A stretch of DNA of 64,000 nucleotides from Methylophilus sp. Leaf416 (GTDB taxonomy: Bacteria > Pseudomonadota > Gammaproteobacteria > Burkholderiales > Methylophilaceae): contig NZ_LMQS01000002.1 of NCBI RefSeq assembly GCF_001424665.1, positions 558,001 to 622,000 of the forward strand. Reading direction: 5' to 3'. Of this stretch, positions 1-9,650 are shown piece by piece (within the stretch, counting starts at the first letter, position 1; the number at the start of each line of letters is the position of its first letter). The notes under the pieces are model-generated. The model had not been told where the DNA came from and did not search any database. It saw only the letters and a program-made list of their open reading frames with translations. A program made the translations under genes and the position numbers.

Positions 1-1
1 A

Positions 2-394
2 ATTGTGGATAGGCAGCGCAACTTTTTTGAGCACGGTGACATTGCCATGCGCCCGCTGGTATTACGTGAGATTGCTGAAGAACTCGAATTGCACGAAAGC
101 ACCATTTCCAGGGTGACTACGCATAAGTACATGCTCACACCACGTGGCGTCTATGAACTGAAATACTTCTTCGGCAGCTCGGTTGCGACAGATGCTGGTG
201 GTTCCTGCTCGGCGACGGCGATCCGAGCACTGATCAAACAGATGGTCGCAGAAGAAAACGTCAAAAAACCATTATCAGATAATCAGATTACCGACACCCT
301 GGCACAACAGGGCATTGTGGTAGCGCGCCGGACCATTGCCAAATATCGTGAATCATTGAGCATTCCACCCGCCAATTTGCGTAAGTCACTTTAA
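2..394 (+). CDS. rpoN: RNA polymerase sigma-54 factor RpoN, C-terminal part
   Basis: This is the C-terminal end of sigma-54, which directs RNA polymerase to -24/-12 promoters and needs an AAA+ activator. The reading frame runs in from the left edge, so the N-terminal part lies outside the window. The visible 130 residues contain the helix-turn-helix region (HESTISRVT, which contacts the -12 element) and, near the end, the RpoN box [10 protein letters not shown] that reads the -24 element. The stop is followed by a bidirectional terminator shared with tyrS. It matters for the rest of the window because an NtrC-type activator and a good sigma-54 promoter lie near 43-52 kb. The RpoN box makes the assignment close to certain. 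Confidence 0.97.
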   Translation: MVDRQRNFFEHGDIAMRPLVLREIAEELELHESTISRVTTHKYMLTPRGVYELKYFFGSSVATDAGGSCSATAIRALIKQMVAEENVKKPLSDNQITDTLAQQGIVVARRTIAKYRESLSIPPANLRKSL

Positions 395-413
395 AACGCA
401 ATCTCTATCTTTC

Positions 414-442
414 AGAAAAAAGCCGCTAAGAAGCGGCCTTTT
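414..442. terminator. Bidirectional intrinsic terminator between rpoN and tyrS
   Basis: A 6-bp GC-rich stem (GCCGCT / AGCGGC, loop AAGA) has an A-run on its left and TTTT on its right, so it can end transcripts from both convergent genes. Confidence 0.85.
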
Positions 443-458
443 ACTTTCAAGCAGTTAA

Positions 459-1697
459 TTACTTAATGGTTATTTTGGCGAACTTGCGTTTGCCAACTTG
501 GGCCACCACCACGCCTTTTTCCAATTGCTGATTTTTGTCTTCCACTTTTACGCTATCCAGTTTCACGCCACCTTGTTGAATAGCACGCATCGCTTCACTG
601 GTGCTTTCTACCAGGCCAGCCAGTTTCAGTAACTGGCTGATACCAATACTCTCGCCTTCAATAGCCACTTCCACTTCCGGCACATCATCAGGGATACCAC
701 CTTTGGCGCGCGTCTGGAAATCTGCCAGTGCTTTTTCTGCTGCTGCCTGACCGTGGAATCGGGCTACGATTTCCTGCGCAAAACCTACCTTGATATTACG
801 CGGGTTTTCGCCACCGGCAACTTGCGCCTTCCATTCGGCGATGGTTTCCAATGAGGCAAAAGACAGCAAATCAATATAGCGCCACATCAGCGTGTCGGAG
901 ACAGACATGATTTTGGCAAAAATTAATTCGGGTGCCTCGCTGATACCAATATAGTTGCCCAGCGATTTGGACATTTTATTAACGCCATCAAGACCTTCCA
1001 GCAATGGCATCATCAGCACACACTGCTGCGCCATTCCTGCCTGCTTCTGCAACTCGCGGCCCATCAGCAAATTAAATTTTTGATCGGTGCCGCCCAACTC
1101 CAGATCGGACTGCAAGGCGACAGAATCGTAGCCCTGTAACAACGGGTATAAAAACTCGTGAATCGCAATCGGCTGATTACCTTTGAAACGCTTGGAAAAA
1201 TCATCACGCTCCAACATACGCGCCACAGTATGGCTGGCAGCCAGTTTAATCATGCCAGCTGCACCAAGCTCGCTCAACCATTTGGAGTTGAACACAATTT
1301 CAGTCTTAGCCGGATCCAGGATTTTGAATACTTGCTCTGAGTAAGTGTCCGCATTGATTTTGACCTGCTCTACCGTAAGCGGCGGGCGGGTAGTGCTTTT
1401 ACCAGTGGGATCACCTATCATGCCGGTGAAGTCACCGATCAGGAATAAGATCTGGTGACCAAGATCCTGCAACTGGCGCAATTTATTGATAAGTACCGTA
1501 TGGCCTAAATGAAGATCAGGTGCGGTTGGGTCAAAACCTGCCTTGATGCGCAGTGGCTTACCGGTTTTGAGCTTTTCAACCAATTCTTGCTCGATCAGCA
1601 ATTCATCCGCACCGCGTTTGATAATAGCCAGTGCTTTGGCAATCTCGGGGGAAATTTCCGTGCTGATCGCCTCGGCTGAAGGTTTTGAGTCTGTCAT
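459..1697 (-). CDS. tyrS: Tyrosyl-tRNA synthetase
   Basis: Class I aminoacyl-tRNA synthetase that charges tRNA-Tyr with tyrosine in the cytosol. The 412-residue protein has the HIGH-type signature as HLGH at residues 63-66 and the KMSKS loop at 241-245. A C-terminal S4-like RNA-binding domain covers roughly the last 65 residues. The spacing of the signatures and the KMSKS form (rather than KFGKT) fit the TyrZ-type bacterial enzymes, but I use the general symbol. It is transcribed leftward, divergently from anmK, and ends at a terminator shared with rpoN. The start at 1697 gives a conventional N-terminus. No defects are seen. Confidence 0.97.
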   Translation of the reverse strand: MTDSKPSAEAISTEISPEIAKALAIIKRGADELLIEQELVEKLKTGKPLRIKAGFDPTAPDLHLGHTVLINKLRQLQDLGHQILFLIGDFTGMIGDPTGKSTTRPPLTVEQVKINADTYSEQVFKILDPAKTEIVFNSKWLSELGAAGMIKLAASHTVARMLERDDFSKRFKGNQPIAIHEFLYPLLQGYDSVALQSDLELGGTDQKFNLLMGRELQKQAGMAQQCVLMMPLLEGLDGVNKMSKSLGNYIGISEAPELIFAKIMSVSDTLMWRYIDLLSFASLETIAEWKAQVAGGENPRNIKVGFAQEIVARFHGQAAAEKALADFQTRAKGGIPDDVPEVEVAIEGESIGISQLLKLAGLVESTSEAMRAIQQGGVKLDSVKVEDKNQQLEKGVVVAQVGKRKFAKITIK

Positions 1698-1826
1698 AAA
1701 TACATTTCTGTCACGCTGTTAGCGAAGATACTTCTTAACAGCATGGTTTAAATTAAAGCGGCTATTTTAACGTAATCTGGTGCATTACTGTAGGCATATC
1801 CCGCGACGATGTTACTATGTGGGCCT

Positions 1827-2954
1827 ATGATTTCACAGTCAGCAGTCCCCGATACGCGTTACTTTATTGGCATCATGTCAGGCACCAGCCTGGACGGTGT
1901 TGATGCGGCATTGGTCGCGCATACCGGTGATTGCTTTGAACAAGTTGACCAGGCATTTGTACCATATCCATCCGTCATCAAACAGGCATTGCTGGCGTTG
2001 CACCAACCTGCCATCAATGAACTGCATGATGCAGCACTGATGGCAAATAGTTTGGCCGAGCTCTACGCAGAGTCTGTATTAAAAATTTTGCAGCAAAGCC
2101 AATTGCCGGCATCAGCAATTACCGCGATTGGCTGCCACGGGCAAACCATACGCCATTGCCCGGACCTGCCAGATGGCCAGGCTTATACCTTACAAATAGG
2201 TAACCATGCCCGGCTGGCAGAACTCACGAATATCACAGTAATAGGTGATTTCCGCAGCCGGGATATGGCAGCAGGCGGTCAGGGCGCACCTTTGGTACCG
2301 GCCTTTCACCAGGCGGTGTTTGCCAGCCTTACTAAAAACCGCGCTATTATCAACATCGGCGGCATTGCCAATATTTCGTGGTTACCAGTGGATGGGCAAG
2401 TGACCGGATTCGATTCCGGCCCCGGCAATATGTTGCTAGATCAATGGACGCAACAACACACAGGTCAGGCCTTTGACGCCAATGGTGCCTGGTCTGCCAG
2501 CGGACAGGTAAATAATGTTTTATTAGAAGCCATGCTGGCTGAACCCTATCTGGCGCAGACTGCACCAAAAAGTACAGGACGGGATTTGTTTAACCAACAG
2601 TGGCTGGCGCAACATTTAAACGTGGTTGATGACCGCCCGGAAAATATCGCGCGAACCTTGCTGGAGCTTACAGCGCTTAGTATTGCCGATGCCATCAAAC
2701 GCTTTTGCCCGGCTATAGACGAAGCATATGTCTGTGGTGGCGGTGCGCATAACGGCCTATTGATAGAGCGCTTATCCGCACTGATTGGCTGCTGCATTGA
2801 TCCAACCGACAAACTGGGCGTAGAGGTGGATTGGGTAGAGGCAGTAGCGTTTGCGTGGCTGGCGCAACGCTGTGTCGATGGCTTGAGTGGCAACCTGCCC
2901 GCCGTCACTGGCGCACGCGGCCTGCGCGTGCTCGGCGCCATCTATCCCGCGTAG
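1827..2954 (+). CDS. anmK: Anhydro-N-acetylmuramic acid kinase
   Basis: Phosphorylates and opens 1,6-anhydro-MurNAc released during peptidoglycan turnover, giving MurNAc-6-phosphate for cell-wall recycling. The N-terminal phosphate-binding motif [12 protein letters not shown] is present, followed by the HGQTIRH segment, the [16 protein letters not shown] segment and a C-terminal CGGGAHN motif, all typical of the ASKHA-fold AnmK family. The frame is open from 1809, but the ATG at 1827 gives the usual family length (375 residues); the 6-residue-longer form cannot be excluded. It is divergent from tyrS, an arrangement common in beta- and gammaproteobacteria. Confidence 0.95.
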   Translation: MISQSAVPDTRYFIGIMSGTSLDGVDAALVAHTGDCFEQVDQAFVPYPSVIKQALLALHQPAINELHDAALMANSLAELYAESVLKILQQSQLPASAITAIGCHGQTIRHCPDLPDGQAYTLQIGNHARLAELTNITVIGDFRSRDMAAGGQGAPLVPAFHQAVFASLTKNRAIINIGGIANISWLPVDGQVTGFDSGPGNMLLDQWTQQHTGQAFDANGAWSASGQVNNVLLEAMLAEPYLAQTAPKSTGRDLFNQQWLAQHLNVVDDRPENIARTLLELTALSIADAIKRFCPAIDEAYVCGGGAHNGLLIERLSALIGCCIDPTDKLGVEVDWVEAVAFAWLAQRCVDGLSGNLPAVTGARGLRVLGAIYPA

Positions 2955-3081
2955 CGGATTTTCACGCAAGCAGTGCAACTGCACCATGCTAGCGGTTAAT
3001 TCTGGTGCATGTTTTGACAGCTTTTTCGGTGTTTTCACTTTCAATCTCCCCGCAAGTGCGCATTTTGGAGAGTTGATTGCG

Positions 3082-3087
3082 TATAAT
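3082..3087 (+). promoter_or_regulatory. Candidate -10 element of the gltA promoter
   Basis: A perfect TATAAT sits 37 bases upstream of the gltA ATG in the anmK-gltA intergenic region. No convincing -35 hexamer is found at 16-18 bases, so an activator or a weak promoter is possible. Confidence 0.35.
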
Positions 3088-3123
3088 TTAGCCTTAATCC
3101 CGTCTACCCATTTTGAGTATGTT

Positions 3124-4413
3124 ATGGCAACCAAAGCGACCATTTCTTTTGATAACGACACCCCCGCAATAGAACTCCCGATCCTCAAAGGCTCGCTGGG
3201 CACCGATGTGATCGATATTCGCAGCCTGGGCAAACACGGTATTTTCACTTATGACCCGGGATTCATGTCCACGGCGGCTTGCGATTCTGGCATCACCTTT
3301 ATTGATGGTGAAGAAGGCTTGCTGTATTACCGCGGCTACCCTATTGAAACCCTGGCTGAAAATTGCGACTTCCTGGAAATATCCCACCTGCTGTTACATG
3401 GCGAGCTGCCAAATGCCGCCCAGAGTGAAGAGTTCGTCAACGCGATCCGCAAAAACAGCATGTTGCACGACCAGATGAGCAATGTCTTCCGCGGCTTTAG
3501 GCGCGACGCTCACCCAATGGCCGTGATGATAGCCGTCGTCGGCGCGATGGCTGCTTTTTACCCTGACAACAATGATGTCAGCAACCCGGAGTCACGCAAA
3601 CGCGCGGCAATGCGCTTGCTGGCAAAAGTGCCGACCATTGCAGCATGGAGCTACAAATACAATATCGGCCAACCGTTTATGTACCCTAAAAACAACCTGG
3701 GTTACGCCGAGAATTTCATGCACATGATGTTCGCCACGCCCTGTGAAGAATACGTGCCTAACCCTATCCTGGCGCGCGCGTTCGAACGTATCCTGATCCT
3801 GCACGCAGATCACGAACAGAATGCTTCTACGTCAACCGTGCGTCTGGTCGGCTCCAGTGGCGCGAATCCATTTGCGTGTATCGCGGCCGGGATTGCCTCG
3901 CTGTGGGGCCCTTCACACGGCGGCGCCAACGAAGCCACACTGAACATGCTGGAAGAAATGGGTGACATCAGCCGTATCGGGGAGTTTATCAACCGCGCCA
4001 AAGATAAAACCGACAGCTTCCGTCTGATGGGGTTTGGCCACCGTATCTACCGCAACATGGATCCACGTGCTTCCATCATGCGCAAGACTTGCCATGAAGT
4101 ACTGAATGAATTGGGCTTGCAGGATGACCCTATGTTCAAGCTGGCAATGGAGCTGGAGAAAATTGCATTGGAAGACGAATACTTCGTTTCCCGCAAACTA
4201 TACCCTAACGTCGATTTTTATAGCGGTATCGTCATGCGCGCGATGGGGATTCCTAACTCCATGTTCACCGCGATTTTTGCATTGGCCCGTACAGCCGGCT
4301 GGATTTCACAATGGTGTGAGATGAATGCCGACCCGGAACAAAAAATCGGCCGCCCGCGTCAACTTTACGTCGGCGAAACGCGCCGCGAATTTGTACCATT
4401 GGATCAACGCTGA
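3124..4413 (+). CDS. gltA: Citrate synthase (type II)
   Basis: Condenses oxaloacetate and acetyl-CoA to citrate. The 429-residue protein matches the hexameric Gram-negative type II enzyme in length. The catalytic residues are visible: H265 in GPSHGGAN, H306 in GFGHRIYR and D364 in NVDFYSG. The N-terminal beta-rich domain typical of type II enzymes is also present. The frame stays open far upstream, but the ATG at 3124 gives the conserved N-terminus, and the upstream part overlaps the end of anmK and has no family character. In obligate methylotrophs this enzyme serves biosynthesis because the TCA cycle is incomplete; that role here is inference. Confidence 0.97.
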   Translation: MATKATISFDNDTPAIELPILKGSLGTDVIDIRSLGKHGIFTYDPGFMSTAACDSGITFIDGEEGLLYYRGYPIETLAENCDFLEISHLLLHGELPNAAQSEEFVNAIRKNSMLHDQMSNVFRGFRRDAHPMAVMIAVVGAMAAFYPDNNDVSNPESRKRAAMRLLAKVPTIAAWSYKYNIGQPFMYPKNNLGYAENFMHMMFATPCEEYVPNPILARAFERILILHADHEQNASTSTVRLVGSSGANPFACIAAGIASLWGPSHGGANEATLNMLEEMGDISRIGEFINRAKDKTDSFRLMGFGHRIYRNMDPRASIMRKTCHEVLNELGLQDDPMFKLAMELEKIALEDEYFVSRKLYPNVDFYSGIVMRAMGIPNSMFTAIFALARTAGWISQWCEMNADPEQKIGRPRQLYVGETRREFVPLDQR

Positions 4414-4433
4414 TTTTTGAGTCTGCTAAAAAA

Positions 4434-4461
4434 TAAAAACGCCGGGATCCCGGCGTTTTTA
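4434..4461. terminator. Bidirectional terminator between gltA and erpA
   Basis: A perfect palindrome centred on GCCGGGATCCCGGC is flanked by AAAAAC and GTTTTT, so it acts for both converging genes. Confidence 0.92.
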
Positions 4462-4478
4462 TTGTGCATGAACTAGGG

Positions 4479-4841
4479 TTAAACCGAGAAAGAGCTACCA
4501 CAACCACACGTCGTCGTGGCATTCGGGTTACGAATCACAAACTGGGACCCTTGCAAGCTATCGGTATAATCAATTTCCGCCCCTGCCAGATACTGCAGGC
4601 TCATCGGGTCAATCAATAAAGTAACACCATCTTTATCCACTTGCGTGTCGTCGTCGTTCACCTCTTCTTCAAAGGTAAAGCCGTATTGAAAGCCGGAGCA
4701 ACCGCCACCGCTTACAAATACGCGTAACTTGAGGTCGGGCGTGCCTTCCTCATCAATCAGTTCTTTCACCTTTTTGGCGGCATTATCGGTAAATACCAAT
4801 GGGGTTGGCATTTCAATATCAATCATAGCTTCTGCGGTCAT
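4479..4841 (-). CDS. erpA: A-type iron-sulfur carrier protein ErpA
   Basis: Small cytosolic carrier that hands Fe-S clusters to target apoproteins. The three family cysteines are present: one in [10 protein letters not shown] near residue 50 and two in the C-terminal CGCGSSF. Length is 120 residues. Two adjacent ATG codons compete; the second (4841) is chosen because AGGAG lies six bases upstream, whereas it is only three bases from the first (4844). The gene stands alone between gltA and a bactofilin, the usual place for a housekeeping ErpA rather than an IscA of an isc operon. Known clients of this family, such as Fe-S dehydrogenases, include proteins like GltB/GltD in this window. Confidence 0.93.
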   Translation of the reverse strand: MTAEAMIDIEMPTPLVFTDNAAKKVKELIDEEGTPDLKLRVFVSGGGCSGFQYGFTFEEEVNDDDTQVDKDGVTLLIDPMSLQYLAGAEIDYTDSLQGSQFVIRNPNATTTCGCGSSFSV

Positions 4842-4893
4842 CATAGACTCCTGTCAAACTCTCAAACTCAATATGGCGGCGAAATTAAATATT

Positions 4894-5289
4894 TCAAGTT
4901 AATTCTGGTACAGCCACTTCGGGTGGTTGTTCTCCGAGGTAAATCAACTTGCCTTCAATCACAGCGCCGGTATGCATTTCCAGTGACTTGTAGTACAAAT
5001 CACCCACTATCCGTGCCTTGCTTTGCAATTCTATAAATACTGAGGATTTCACCGGCCCGCGGATAATCCCGTTCAACACAATCTTCGAAGCTTCTACTGC
5101 CCCGGTAATAGCGCCATTCTCACTGATAATGAGCGTGCTCGGGTGCTCTCGTTTTTCAATCAGGTTTCCGGCTATCTGGCCATCTACCCGCAAGCCGCCA
5201 GCGAAGTGCATATTGCCTTGAATCTGTGTTTCGTGACCGACTAGTGTATCAATATGGCTGTCGATATGAACGCTTTTTTTGAAAAACAT
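4894..5289 (-). CDS. Bactofilin (polymer-forming cytoskeletal protein)
   Basis: Bactofilins polymerise without nucleotide into filaments that organise cell shape, polarity or wall synthesis. The 131-residue protein has the single central beta-helix domain (about residues 15-115) with the repetitive short beta-strand pattern, including GNMHFAGGLRVDGQIAGN and the VIEGKLIYLG end, flanked by short unstructured tails. It lies 78 bases downstream of a short membrane-anchored coiled-coil protein and argC on the same strand, so the three may be co-transcribed. The arrangement of a bactofilin beside a coiled-coil membrane protein suggests an envelope-linked role, which is inference. Confidence 0.92.
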   Translation of the reverse strand: MFFKKSVHIDSHIDTLVGHETQIQGNMHFAGGLRVDGQIAGNLIEKREHPSTLIISENGAITGAVEASKIVLNGIIRGPVKSSVFIELQSKARIVGDLYYKSLEMHTGAVIEGKLIYLGEQPPEVAVPELT

Positions 5290-5367
5290 GGCATTTCCTG
5301 TTCCGAATCAATTATTCTGAATGCGCGCTTGTTCTAGAACCGATACAAGCAAATATTATGCACATAC

Positions 5368-5730
5368 TTAACGCTTGGTAATTTTCTTGTAAAACACCAG
5401 TTCTTCTTTCAGTTTGATGTTTTCATCTTGCTGGGCCGTGAGCGTTTTTGCTAGATTATTGCTGGTAGCCAGTTCCACCTGTAACTCACGTTGCGAAGCA
5501 ATTAATTTTTTCTGAAACTCAATATTTTCTGAAGTCACCTGACGCAGGCGTTCGCGGACATACTGGCTATTATCATCATGCAGTGCCCAGTAAGCCAGTG
5601 CGAAACCAAGCAACAAATTGATGACAGCCAGTGTACCCTGAAAATACCAAGGCCTGTGTGAACGCACTGCGACTTGCTTGGCTGTTAATCCAAAATGGTT
5701 CCTGAGTCTTCTACGTATGGGTCTTATCAT
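5368..5730 (-). CDS. Short membrane-anchored coiled-coil protein
   Basis: A 120-residue protein with a basic N-terminus, the motif VAVRSHRPWY, one transmembrane helix at about residues 31-50, and then a long heptad-like coiled coil to the C-terminus. The N-terminal half resembles a betaproteobacterial family of about 230 residues (DUF6776-like, from memory), in which the coiled coil is followed by a beta-rich domain. Here the protein stops right after the coiled coil at FYKKITKR, so it is either a naturally short member or a C-terminally truncated one. Its ATG overlaps the argC stop by one base, implying translational coupling, and a bactofilin follows. Function unknown; a structural or scaffolding role at the inner membrane is plausible. 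Confidence 0.75.
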   Translation of the reverse strand: MIRPIRRRLRNHFGLTAKQVAVRSHRPWYFQGTLAVINLLLGFALAYWALHDDNSQYVRERLRQVTSENIEFQKKLIASQRELQVELATSNNLAKTLTAQQDENIKLKEELVFYKKITKR

Positions 5731-6776
5731 TATGGCAATAATGGCAACACTTGCAAACCTGTATCTGACGCCAATCCAAACATGATGTTCATATTCTGAA
5801 CCGCTTGGCCTGAAGCGCCTTTCACCAAATTATCTTGCACGACAATGATCGTCACATAATCATTTGCCTGTGGATATAAAGCCATCCGCAAAAAATTAGA
5901 GCCGCGCACTGAACGTGTTTCAGGCAAAGCACCTACAGGCATGACATCCACAAAATAATCATCCTGGTAATGCTGCTCATACACTGCTTGCAATGCCTGC
6001 TTGGCGCCTTCTGCATTCAGCTTCACATGCAGAGTCGTCAACATACCGCGAATCATCGGGATCAGATGTGGTACAAAGATTAGGTTGACCGCATCATTGC
6101 CCGAGAGTTTCTTCAATTGCGCCAGAATTTCCGGGTGATGCCTATGCCCGGCCACACCGTAGGCTTTGAGGTTATCACTGGCTTCGGAGAATAAAGTGCT
6201 GACTTCGGCTTTTCTGCCCGCGCCGGATACCCCAGATTTGGCATCTGCAATAATTGGTGCAGAAAAATCAATCCAGCCATTTTGCAGTAATGGGGCCAGA
6301 CCCAACAAAACCGTTGTTGGGTAACAGCCTGGATTACCGATGACTTGCGCGTGTGCAACTTCATCTGCATATAACTCCGGCAGACCGTACACCGATTGTT
6401 CCAATATATCGGTACAGCTATGCGGCAGTTTGTACCATTTTTCAAACTCTGCTGCATCCTGCAGGCGGAAGTCCGCCGCCAGATCAATAACCTTCACACC
6501 TGCCGCGACTAACGCTGGTGCCTGGCTCATTGCCACTCCATGCGGGGTAGCAAAAAATACGACATCGCATTGGCTTAAATCAATGGTTGTGGGATCGCTA
6601 AAGGTTAAATCAACCACACCCCGCAAGCTTGGAAACATATCAGCCACCGGCAAGCCAGCTTCACCACGGGATGTAATGACCTGCAATTGCACTTGCGGAT
6701 GCCGTGCCAGCAAACGCAATAATTCAACACCTGTATATCCGGTGCCACCGACAATGCCGACTTTAATCTTTTCCAT
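5730..6776 (-). CDS. argC: N-acetyl-gamma-glutamyl-phosphate reductase
   Basis: Third step of arginine biosynthesis: NADPH-dependent reduction of N-acetylglutamyl phosphate to the semialdehyde. The N-terminal Rossmann motif [11 protein letters not shown] (residues 6-16), the catalytic cysteine C151 in GNPGCYPT, and the GHRHHPEI segment are all visible. The frame remains open upstream to 6857, but the added residues are unrelated to the family, while the ATG at 6776 begins directly before the Rossmann strand and gives 348 residues. It lies downstream of rpsI, separated by a terminator, and is coupled to the coiled-coil gene by a one-base overlap. Confidence 0.96.
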   Translation of the reverse strand: MEKIKVGIVGGTGYTGVELLRLLARHPQVQLQVITSRGEAGLPVADMFPSLRGVVDLTFSDPTTIDLSQCDVVFFATPHGVAMSQAPALVAAGVKVIDLAADFRLQDAAEFEKWYKLPHSCTDILEQSVYGLPELYADEVAHAQVIGNPGCYPTTVLLGLAPLLQNGWIDFSAPIIADAKSGVSGAGRKAEVSTLFSEASDNLKAYGVAGHRHHPEILAQLKKLSGNDAVNLIFVPHLIPMIRGMLTTLHVKLNAEGAKQALQAVYEQHYQDDYFVDVMPVGALPETRSVRGSNFLRMALYPQANDYVTIIVVQDNLVKGASGQAVQNMNIMFGLASDTGLQVLPLLP

Positions 6777-6827
6777 AGACTTCAACCAAACTTGCGATTC
6801 ATGCAGAGAAAAATAAAACAATAAATG

Positions 6828-6852
6828 AAAAAGGCCGCCAACGCGACCTTTT
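6828..6852 (-). terminator. Intrinsic terminator after rpsI
   Basis: On the minus strand an 11-bp stem (AAAAAGGTCGC with GCGGCCTTTTT, loop GTTG, one G-U pair) ends in a T-run, 30 bases after the rpsI stop and upstream of the argC start. Confidence 0.85.
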
Positions 6853-6881
6853 TGCACAACTCTCTTGTAACAAACGTGAAA

Positions 6882-7274
6882 TTAACGTTTGGAGAACTGC
6901 TTCCGGCGACGTGCTTTGCGCAGGCCGACTTTTTTACGTTCAACTTCGCGAGCATCACGGGTAACGAAACCAGCGTGAGACAAAGCGCTCTTCAACGCTG
7001 TATCGTAGTCGATCAATGCGCGAGTAATGCCGTGACGCACAGCACCAGCTTGACCAGACTCACCACCACCGTGCACGTTGACCAAAATGTCAAATGTCGC
7101 TGTGTTATTTGTTAATTCCAGTGGTTGACGCAGAATCATGCGAGATGTTTCGCGTGAGAAATAAACGTCAACTGGCTTGTCGTTCACTACGATGTTGCCA
7201 CTACCGGACTTAATGAACACACGTGCCACTGAGCTTTTGCGGCGGCCTGTGCCATAGTTGTATTTACCGATCAT
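6882..7274 (-). CDS. rpsI: 30S ribosomal protein S9
   Basis: Ribosomal protein of the small-subunit head whose C-terminal tail reaches the P-site tRNA. The 130-residue sequence starts with the usual [15 protein letters not shown] and ends in the conserved basic tail [12 protein letters not shown]. It follows rplM by 22 bases, the universal L13-S9 operon, and is followed by an intrinsic terminator. Confidence 0.98.
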   Translation of the reverse strand: MIGKYNYGTGRRKSSVARVFIKSGSGNIVVNDKPVDVYFSRETSRMILRQPLELTNNTATFDILVNVHGGGESGQAGAVRHGITRALIDYDTALKSALSHAGFVTRDAREVERKKVGLRKARRRKQFSKR

Positions 7275-7296
7275 GCTTTATCCTAATCGTCTGTAT

Positions 7297-7725
7297 TTAG
7301 ATAGTTAATGTTTGCGGTTGCTGAGCAATGTGCTCGTGCTTGTCACCGGCATACACTTTCATTTTCTTGATCATGGCATAGCCCAAAGGACCTTTTGGTA
7401 ACATGCCTTTTACTGCTTTTTCCAACGCACGACCTGGGAAACGGTCTTGCATTTTAGAGAATGTGGTGGTTGTGATACCACCTGGGTAACCGGAGTGGCG
7501 GTGATACAATTTGCCGCCAGCCTTGTTGCCAGTCACTTTAATTTTGTCTGCATTGACGACAACGATATAGTCACCGGTGTCTACGTGCGGCGTGTAAATA
7601 GCTTTATGCTTACCACGCAGGCGGTGAGCAATAGCGCTGGCCAAACGACCCAAGACTAAATCTGTGGCGTCGATCACGAACCAATCACGTTGTACTTCAT
7701 GCGATTTTGCTGAAAATGTTTTCAT
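7297..7725 (-). CDS. rplM: 50S ribosomal protein L13
   Basis: Early-assembly protein of the large subunit. The 142-residue protein has the family segments [16 protein letters not shown] near the N-terminus, the [16 protein letters not shown] segment and the C-terminal region with MLPKGPLGY. It is the first gene of the L13-S9 operon, driven by a strong sigma-70 promoter 42 bases upstream. Confidence 0.98.
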   Translation of the reverse strand: MKTFSAKSHEVQRDWFVIDATDLVLGRLASAIAHRLRGKHKAIYTPHVDTGDYIVVVNADKIKVTGNKAGGKLYHRHSGYPGGITTTTFSKMQDRFPGRALEKAVKGMLPKGPLGYAMIKKMKVYAGDKHEHIAQQPQTLTI

Positions 7726-7766
7726 TTTATAACTACCGAGTTATAGCGTGTAAATTAAGAGGGCGG

Positions 7767-7796
7767 ATTATAAGCCAGCTTGAGAAAGCTTGTCAA
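7767..7796 (-). promoter_or_regulatory. Sigma-70 promoter of rplM-rpsI
   Basis: On the minus strand a perfect TTGACA (7791-7796) and a perfect TATAAT (7767-7772) are separated by 18 bases. The predicted start lies about 35 bases before the rplM ATG. Near-consensus strength fits a ribosomal protein operon. Confidence 0.85.
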
Positions 7797-8024
7797 CGAA
7801 TTAATCCGAAAAAGAATTGACGGTTACGCCGGATCGCAATCTTTCATGCGTGCTATTTGACCAACATTGTTTTTTCTCGTGTCAATTATGCAAATTAACG
7901 GAAAATAAACCTGGTTTATGGTCAATTCCCCTTGATATTTAGGGGTTTTATACAGTCAAGTGTTATATTAGGCCATTCATTGTGTTTCCAAGCAAGCTTC
8001 AATTTAAAAATAAACATTTGCATC

Positions 8025-9650
8025 ATGCTTTTTTGCAACACGCATACACAAAGCAGACGCTTCGCAGCTTTTCACCGGTTGCGACTTATCTCTTTATTTT
8101 TTCTCGGTTTGGCGTCCGTTTCAAATGCCGCCGAGTTAAATACACTCAGTATCGAATCTGGGTTGAATGAACCGTTTCTCGCGCAATTCAGAATATATAA
8201 CGCACAATCGAGCACAGACCTAAGCTGCTTCACCCTGCAACAACCACCTTCACCTGATCCTATCCAACTCGAATACACCACCTTGAGCAATCAGCAAGGT
8301 AGCATCATGTTGTGGTCAAACAGCCCGATTTCCGCACCACTAAAACTTACCCTTATTGATCACTGCCAGCATAGCAGCCAAACTTTAAGTATCCAGGCCG
8401 ATAATACTGTCACTGTTTCACCGCCAGTTTCCACCAATAAAGTGGTCACTGAGGCTATAACTTTGCAACCTGCAACAGCAGAAACCATTGCTGACACACC
8501 TTCTGTGCAGACTGAGATAATTTCAGCGCCGACCCTGATATCTCCAGATGTTCCACTAGATACTTACAATGCATTGCAGCAACAAATTAACGCACTTCAA
8601 GTCGACTTTAAACAATTACAGAAAAAATCCGACACGCTTTATGCCAGCAATCTTGCCCAGGCAAATATATTAATGACATTAAAAAGCCAGCTAACCCAAC
8701 TGCAAAATGAAAATCACTTGTTGCGTACGCTGGTATTGACACTGAGCCTGGCATTAATCGTCAGCGGCTATTTCTTCGCCGATTGGCTGCGTCGATATGC
8801 AGCGATCCCTAAAACATCCAAAGTGCGCGAGAAAGCTAAAGACAAAACTAGCAATCCTGCACAAACTGGCCATAATCAACCTGCAGATACATTTGCCAGA
8901 ACTCAGCATGCGGCACCTCACACACAATCTCCTTATCAGCCAACAAACCAGTCGACGAACAGACTGCAATCTGTTCCGCTACATGCGAATGATGATGCGG
9001 TATCACCGGCTAGCACACCGCAGAGAATCAGTTCTCAGCAGAATACTAATGCAGTGATGCAGGACGCTTCCCGGCTATTTACCCATGGCCGCGCTAATCA
9101 GGCGATTGAGCATTTGCAGCAGCACCTGGCGCGCCACCCGAAATGTTCACCTTGGATGTGGCTTTATCTACTCGATTTATTATCCAAGGAGGATAAGCAA
9201 CAAGAGTTTGATATTGTGGCCGCGGACTGCAGGAAACACTTCAACCTTAGCGTGGAGCGCAGTCCCGACCTTAAACAGCAGGGAATAGAATCCTATCCTC
9301 GCATCATGAAAGCTTTGCAACAGACCTGGGGTACCCCACAGGTGATTTCACTGATTGACGACCTGGTATACAACACGCGCCTGGTACCGCGAATGGGATT
9401 TGAACGCAGTGTGTTTGAAGAGTTGATGATGCTTAAAGAAGTGGCTTGCCAGACCCAGAATCTGCCTACGGTACAGCCAACGGTCAAGACCACTGCGGAT
9501 GCAGAATCGATGAGTGATAATTTGCGTGAATTGCAAAAACTCTCAGGTGATATTTATGTGCTGGCACCAGTCGACCAAACGCCATTCCAGTACTGGACCG
9601 ATTTCACCTTCGAGCTGGATGAGCCTTCAACGGCACGCAAATCAGCCTAA
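8025..9650 (+). CDS. FimV-like membrane protein
   Basis: Likely envelope protein related to FimV/HubP polar organisers. The chosen ATG gives a signal-like N-terminus ending SVSNA-AEL, followed by a beta-rich domain (LNTLSIESGLNEPFLAQF) like the N-terminal domain of FimV, a Pro/Thr-rich stretch, a coiled coil (about residues 180-235), one transmembrane helix near 240-262, a long Gln/Pro/Ser linker, and a C-terminal TPR-like helical domain (from about residue 345: SRLFTHGRANQAIEHL). The frame is open from 7932, but no start there gives a signal peptide. At 541 residues it is shorter than typical FimV and I see no LysM repeat. Its end overlaps the convergent ubiA by nine bases. Confidence 0.7.
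   Translation: MLFCNTHTQSRRFAAFHRLRLISLFFLGLASVSNAAELNTLSIESGLNEPFLAQFRIYNAQSSTDLSCFTLQQPPSPDPIQLEYTTLSNQQGSIMLWSNSPISAPLKLTLIDHCQHSSQTLSIQADNTVTVSPPVSTNKVVTEAITLQPATAETIADTPSVQTEIISAPTLISPDVPLDTYNALQQQINALQVDFKQLQKKSDTLYASNLAQANILMTLKSQLTQLQNENHLLRTLVLTLSLALIVSGYFFADWLRRYAAIPKTSKVREKAKDKTSNPAQTGHNQPADTFARTQHAAPHTQSPYQPTNQSTNRLQSVPLHANDDAVSPASTPQRISSQQNTNAVMQDASRLFTHGRANQAIEHLQQHLARHPKCSPWMWLYLLDLLSKEDKQQEFDIVAADCRKHFNLSVERSPDLKQQGIESYPRIMKALQQTWGTPQVISLIDDLVYNTRLVPRMGFERSVFEELMMLKEVACQTQNLPTVQPTVKTTADAESMSDNLRELQKLSGDIYVLAPVDQTPFQYWTDFTFELDEPSTARKSA

Noticed and set aside
2546-2941. Minus-strand ORF within anmK
   Set aside because: It is antisense to a well-supported gene and has low-complexity composition typical of a shadow frame.
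2887-3123. N-terminal extension of citrate synthase
   Set aside because: The open frame overlaps the anmK coding region in another frame and has no family resemblance; the ATG at 3124 is standard.
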